From: Methanobrevibacter_A sp964547125
GTDB taxonomy: Archaea > Methanobacteriota > Methanobacteria > Methanobacteriales > Methanobacteriaceae
Reading direction: 5' to 3'
Assembly: GCA_964547125.1 (NCBI GenBank)
Contig: CAZJLS010000037.1
Location: forward strand, 1 to 16,248
Length of the DNA stretch: 16,248 nucleotides
The notes below the pieces were generated by a model that was not told the origin of the DNA, searched no databases, and saw only the letters and a list, made by a program, of their open reading frames with translations. This document shows positions 14,543-16,248 of the stretch, one piece after another. Numbering within the stretch: the first letter of the stretch is position 1; every line of letters begins with the position of its first letter. Both the position numbers and the translations under genes were made by a program.

Positions 14543-14932
14543 ATGGTCAATAAATCAGCAAAAGCATTAATATTCTTCGCAATAGCATTAATTGCATTTT
14601 TATGCAGCGCCATATTTGCAATGCAAACATATAATATGCTAGCAGATGCTGCAAATGAAGAAACATATTCTGGTCCAGATAATATAACAGTTGATGATGC
14701 ACAAGACCAAAATGATAACTCTGGAAGCTCAAATAACCATTATTATCCAAACAATAGCACACTTTCAAATGATAATTCGTCACAAAATGACGGTGGAAAC
14801 ATTTTCAATATAAATATATTTAATTTATTCAATTCAACAAAAGGTAATGAAAATTTTGACACACATTCATTCTTCAGTGAACTAAAAGATAGAGTAAATA
14901 TATTATTTGGAAACAATAATAATAGAGAATAA
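14543..14932 (+). CDS. Membrane-anchored, Asn/Ser/Asp-rich protein of unknown function
   Basis: 129 residues from ATG 14543 (a TTG at 14528 is also in frame but less likely). One hydrophobic segment, about residues 8-27 (ALIFFAIALIAFLCSAIF), follows a basic start MVNKSAK, so the protein is anchored or exported. Residues 40-85 are a low-complexity linker of Asn, Ser, Asp and Gly, followed by a hydrophobic-polar stretch NIFNINIFNLFN and a charged tail ending NNNNRE. No family is recognised. The composition resembles surface or cell-envelope linkers of gut methanogens. It runs tail to tail with arfB. Confidence 0.6.
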   Translation: MVNKSAKALIFFAIALIAFLCSAIFAMQTYNMLADAANEETYSGPDNITVDDAQDQNDNSGSSNNHYYPNNSTLSNDNSSQNDGGNIFNINIFNLFNSTKGNENFDTHSFFSELKDRVNILFGNNNNRE

Positions 14933-14935
14933 AAG

Positions 14936-14942
14936 TTTTTTT
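14936..14942 (+). terminator. T-run after the Asn-rich protein gene
   Basis: Seven T right after the stop codon, reaching the last codon of the convergent arfB gene. It is the only plausible termination signal in a nine-base gap. Confidence 0.45.
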
Positions 14943-15634
14943 CATAAATCACTTAATTTTTCTATATCAAAAAGCACACTATTTATACATAAATTAATTA
15001 ATTGTTGACCATAAACTTCATCTAAATAAACTCCATTTTCTTCAACATCTAATGCCCCTTTTTCTATATTCGGATCATCTAATCTAGCTTGTTTAAACTC
15101 TGTTAACCCAACTTCTCCATAAATATTGGTATCTGCTTGGTTTTTCACTTCTTCTTCAGCAGTTATTCCAATTACTTTCCCCATACTTAATTCACCAGAA
15201 CTTGCATGAGGTCCTTCATTTTCTACAATACTATTGTTAATTTGCATTATAACATCAGATTTATCTTCTATTTTACTTTGTAACTTGTATAATGGTAAAT
15301 TTCCACCATGTCCATTTACAAGTACACATGAATTTATTCCTAAAAATTTTTTTGCAGATTTTAAACATCTTGTTATTTCGTATGCCACATCAGTTAAGTC
15401 ATTATGTATTCCATGATCTATTGTTGGTAGTTCGTAAGAAGGTAACACTACTCCTAAAAATTTCGCACCGGAATTTAGACTTGCTGTTAATGCTACATAT
15501 GATGCAATTTTTGCATCTGTATCTATTGGTAATGCGGGGCCATGATTTTCTAAATGTGATCCTAATGCTAGTACTCCTACTTTGTGTATGTATGGATTTT
15601 TAACATTTCCTGCAGTAAGTCTTAATTTTGCCAT
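14942..15634 (-). CDS. arfB: FAPy deformylase of riboflavin/F420 synthesis (creatininase family)
   Basis: Iron-dependent hydrolase of 230 residues, the archaeal ArfB. It removes formate from 2-amino-5-formylamino-6-ribosylaminopyrimidin-4(3H)-one 5'-phosphate, the product of archaeal GTP cyclohydrolase III, on the way to riboflavin and coenzyme F420. Seen: LGSHLENHGPALPIDTDAK with E29, H31 and D40 as probable metal ligands, NGHGGN (H109) and HASSGELS with E148. The near-identity of the LENHGPALPIDTD block to methanogen ArfB sequences as I remember them, rather than to creatininases, supports this function. The start ATG 15634 has GGTGA upstream (15643-15647 on the minus strand). It follows the PUA gene by 15 bases, so they form one transcription unit. 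Confidence 0.9.
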   Translation of the reverse strand: MAKLRLTAGNVKNPYIHKVGVLALGSHLENHGPALPIDTDAKIASYVALTASLNSGAKFLGVVLPSYELPTIDHGIHNDLTDVAYEITRCLKSAKKFLGINSCVLVNGHGGNLPLYKLQSKIEDKSDVIMQINNSIVENEGPHASSGELSMGKVIGITAEEEVKNQADTNIYGEVGLTEFKQARLDDPNIEKGALDVEENGVYLDEVYGQQLINLCINSVLFDIEKLSDL

Positions 15635-15649
15635 ACTTTTTCACCAGTT

Positions 15650-16129
15650 TTATAGTTCAAATTCCCAAATATTATCTCCAACGTAATGTAATGTTTCTAT
15701 TGCTTTCCCATTGGTATTTTCAACCATTTCTTCACCAGTTATTAGGCTTATTCCAATTGCTAATGGTTTATGGTGTGTTTCATCTACTATTTGCACTACA
15801 TCTCCAGGTTTTATGTTTTCATCGGTTTCGGTTATTCCAGGACTCATTACATCCGCACCTTTTGTCATAAATTTAACTGCACCCATATCTACAGTAACTG
15901 TTTTACTTTCAATTTCTGGATTATTTAATAGTGCTTTTAGAGTTGGATATGGTTTTTTATCTATTATTATTATGTTTGGCTCCCCATTTATTAATATGAA
16001 ATCATAGGGGTCCACTTCTAATAATTCTATTTTATCTTTGTTATTTATTAGTGTTTCATATTCTCCTAATAATTTTTTGATTTCTTTAATTTTTTTCTTT
16101 TTTAGGAAATATCTTTTTTTTACTTTCAA
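15650..16129 (-). CDS. PUA-domain RNA-binding protein, MCT-1/Tma20-like
   Basis: 159-residue archaeal homologue of eukaryotic MCTS1/Tma20, proteins that work with DENR in translation re-initiation and ribosome recycling. The N-terminal part (1-75) is basic (MKVKKRYFLKKKKIKEI) and matches the pre-PUA domain. The PUA domain covers about 77-155, with VTVDMGAVKFMTKGADVMSP and a later GDVVQIVDE. The start is TTG at 16129, with AAGGAG (16141-16146 on the minus strand) 11 bases upstream; no ATG lies near. It is the first gene of a unit with arfB, an association with no obvious functional logic. The function in archaea is not established. Confidence 0.9.
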   Translation of the reverse strand: MKVKKRYFLKKKKIKEIKKLLGEYETLINNKDKIELLEVDPYDFILINGEPNIIIIDKKPYPTLKALLNNPEIESKTVTVDMGAVKFMTKGADVMSPGITETDENIKPGDVVQIVDETHHKPLAIGISLITGEEMVENTNGKAIETLHYVGDNIWEFEL

Positions 16130-16140
16130 TTTGTGTTATT

Positions 16141-16146
16141 CTCCTT
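16141..16146 (-). promoter_or_regulatory. Ribosome-binding site supporting the TTG start of the PUA gene
   Basis: AAGGAG on the minus strand. The next in-frame start-like codon of this conserved reading frame is the TTG 11 bases downstream. Confidence 0.7.
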
Positions 16147-16182
16147 ATTTTTTTAAAATTCTATGATTATTTAAAGTAAACT

Positions 16183-16197
16183 TTATATATTATATTG
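16183..16197 (-). promoter_or_regulatory. Promoter (TATA) of the PUA-arfB unit
   Basis: On the minus strand, AATATAATATATAAA (16183-16197), placing transcription start near 16160 and giving a leader of about 30 bases that includes the ribosome-binding site. Confidence 0.55.
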
Positions 16198-16248
16198 TTT
16201 ATATTTTAATTATATAATTAATTATGTAAACTTTTTTATTAAATATTT

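Noticed and set aside
16141..16248. Possible replication origin or A/T-rich control region at the right edge
   Set aside because: Very AT-rich, but only a TATA box and ribosome-binding site can be supported; no origin-box repeats or Orc/Cdc6 gene are present.

Overview
The window is very AT-rich and archaeal. It encodes a 66-residue archaeal histone, an archaea-type Ski2-like helicase, the archaeal riboflavin/F420 enzyme ArfB and an archaeal MCT-1-like PUA protein. TATA-box promoters and operators of the methanogen nitrogen repressor NrpR are also visible. Together with Shine-Dalgarno sites and near-exclusive A/T-ending codons, this points to a gut-type Methanobacteriales, most like Methanosphaera (inference from gene content and composition; no search was run).

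Layout. (1) 1-827: pdxS, missing its first ~18-19 codons at the left edge. (2) 897-4825: a tightly packed plus-strand cluster of a zinc-type CDF transporter, an XRE-cupin regulator, two tandem hotdog (4HBT) proteins and an AMP-forming acyl-CoA ligase. It looks like a self-regulated acyl-thioester module. The second hotdog protein has lost the expected catalytic Asp, and the ligase seems to lack an ATG/GTG/TTG start ahead of its conserved N-terminus. (3) 4940-5140: histone gene with a strong promoter and a hairpin terminator. (4) 5418-8934: two consecutive amtB-glnK pairs. Each is preceded by a TATA box and a perfect CGGAA-N6-TTCCG palindrome, an NrpR-type operator. The second transporter has Glu in place of the first pore histidine. 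(5) 8940-9476 (minus): YgjP/DUF45 metallopeptidase. (6) 9732-13829: a plus-strand run of a SpoIIM-family membrane protein, D-aminoacyl-tRNA deacylase, a helicase with two Cys clusters, and a small anchored protein. Codon choice switches sharply inside the helicase gene. (7) 13848-14444 (minus): YigZ/IMPACT protein, sharing a divergent promoter region with an Asn-rich membrane-anchored protein (14543-14932, plus). (8) 14942-16129 (minus): a two-gene unit of PUA protein then ArfB.

How they work together: the clearest system is nitrogen assimilation. NrpR would repress both amt-glnK units under nitrogen sufficiency, and each GlnK would gate its partner channel; the two pores and the two GlnK T-loops differ, suggesting division of labour. 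The least understood unit is the regulator/hotdog/acyl-CoA-ligase cluster, in a lineage whose membrane lipids are not built from fatty acids. No tRNA, rRNA, CRISPR array, insertion sequence or prophage gene was recognised.
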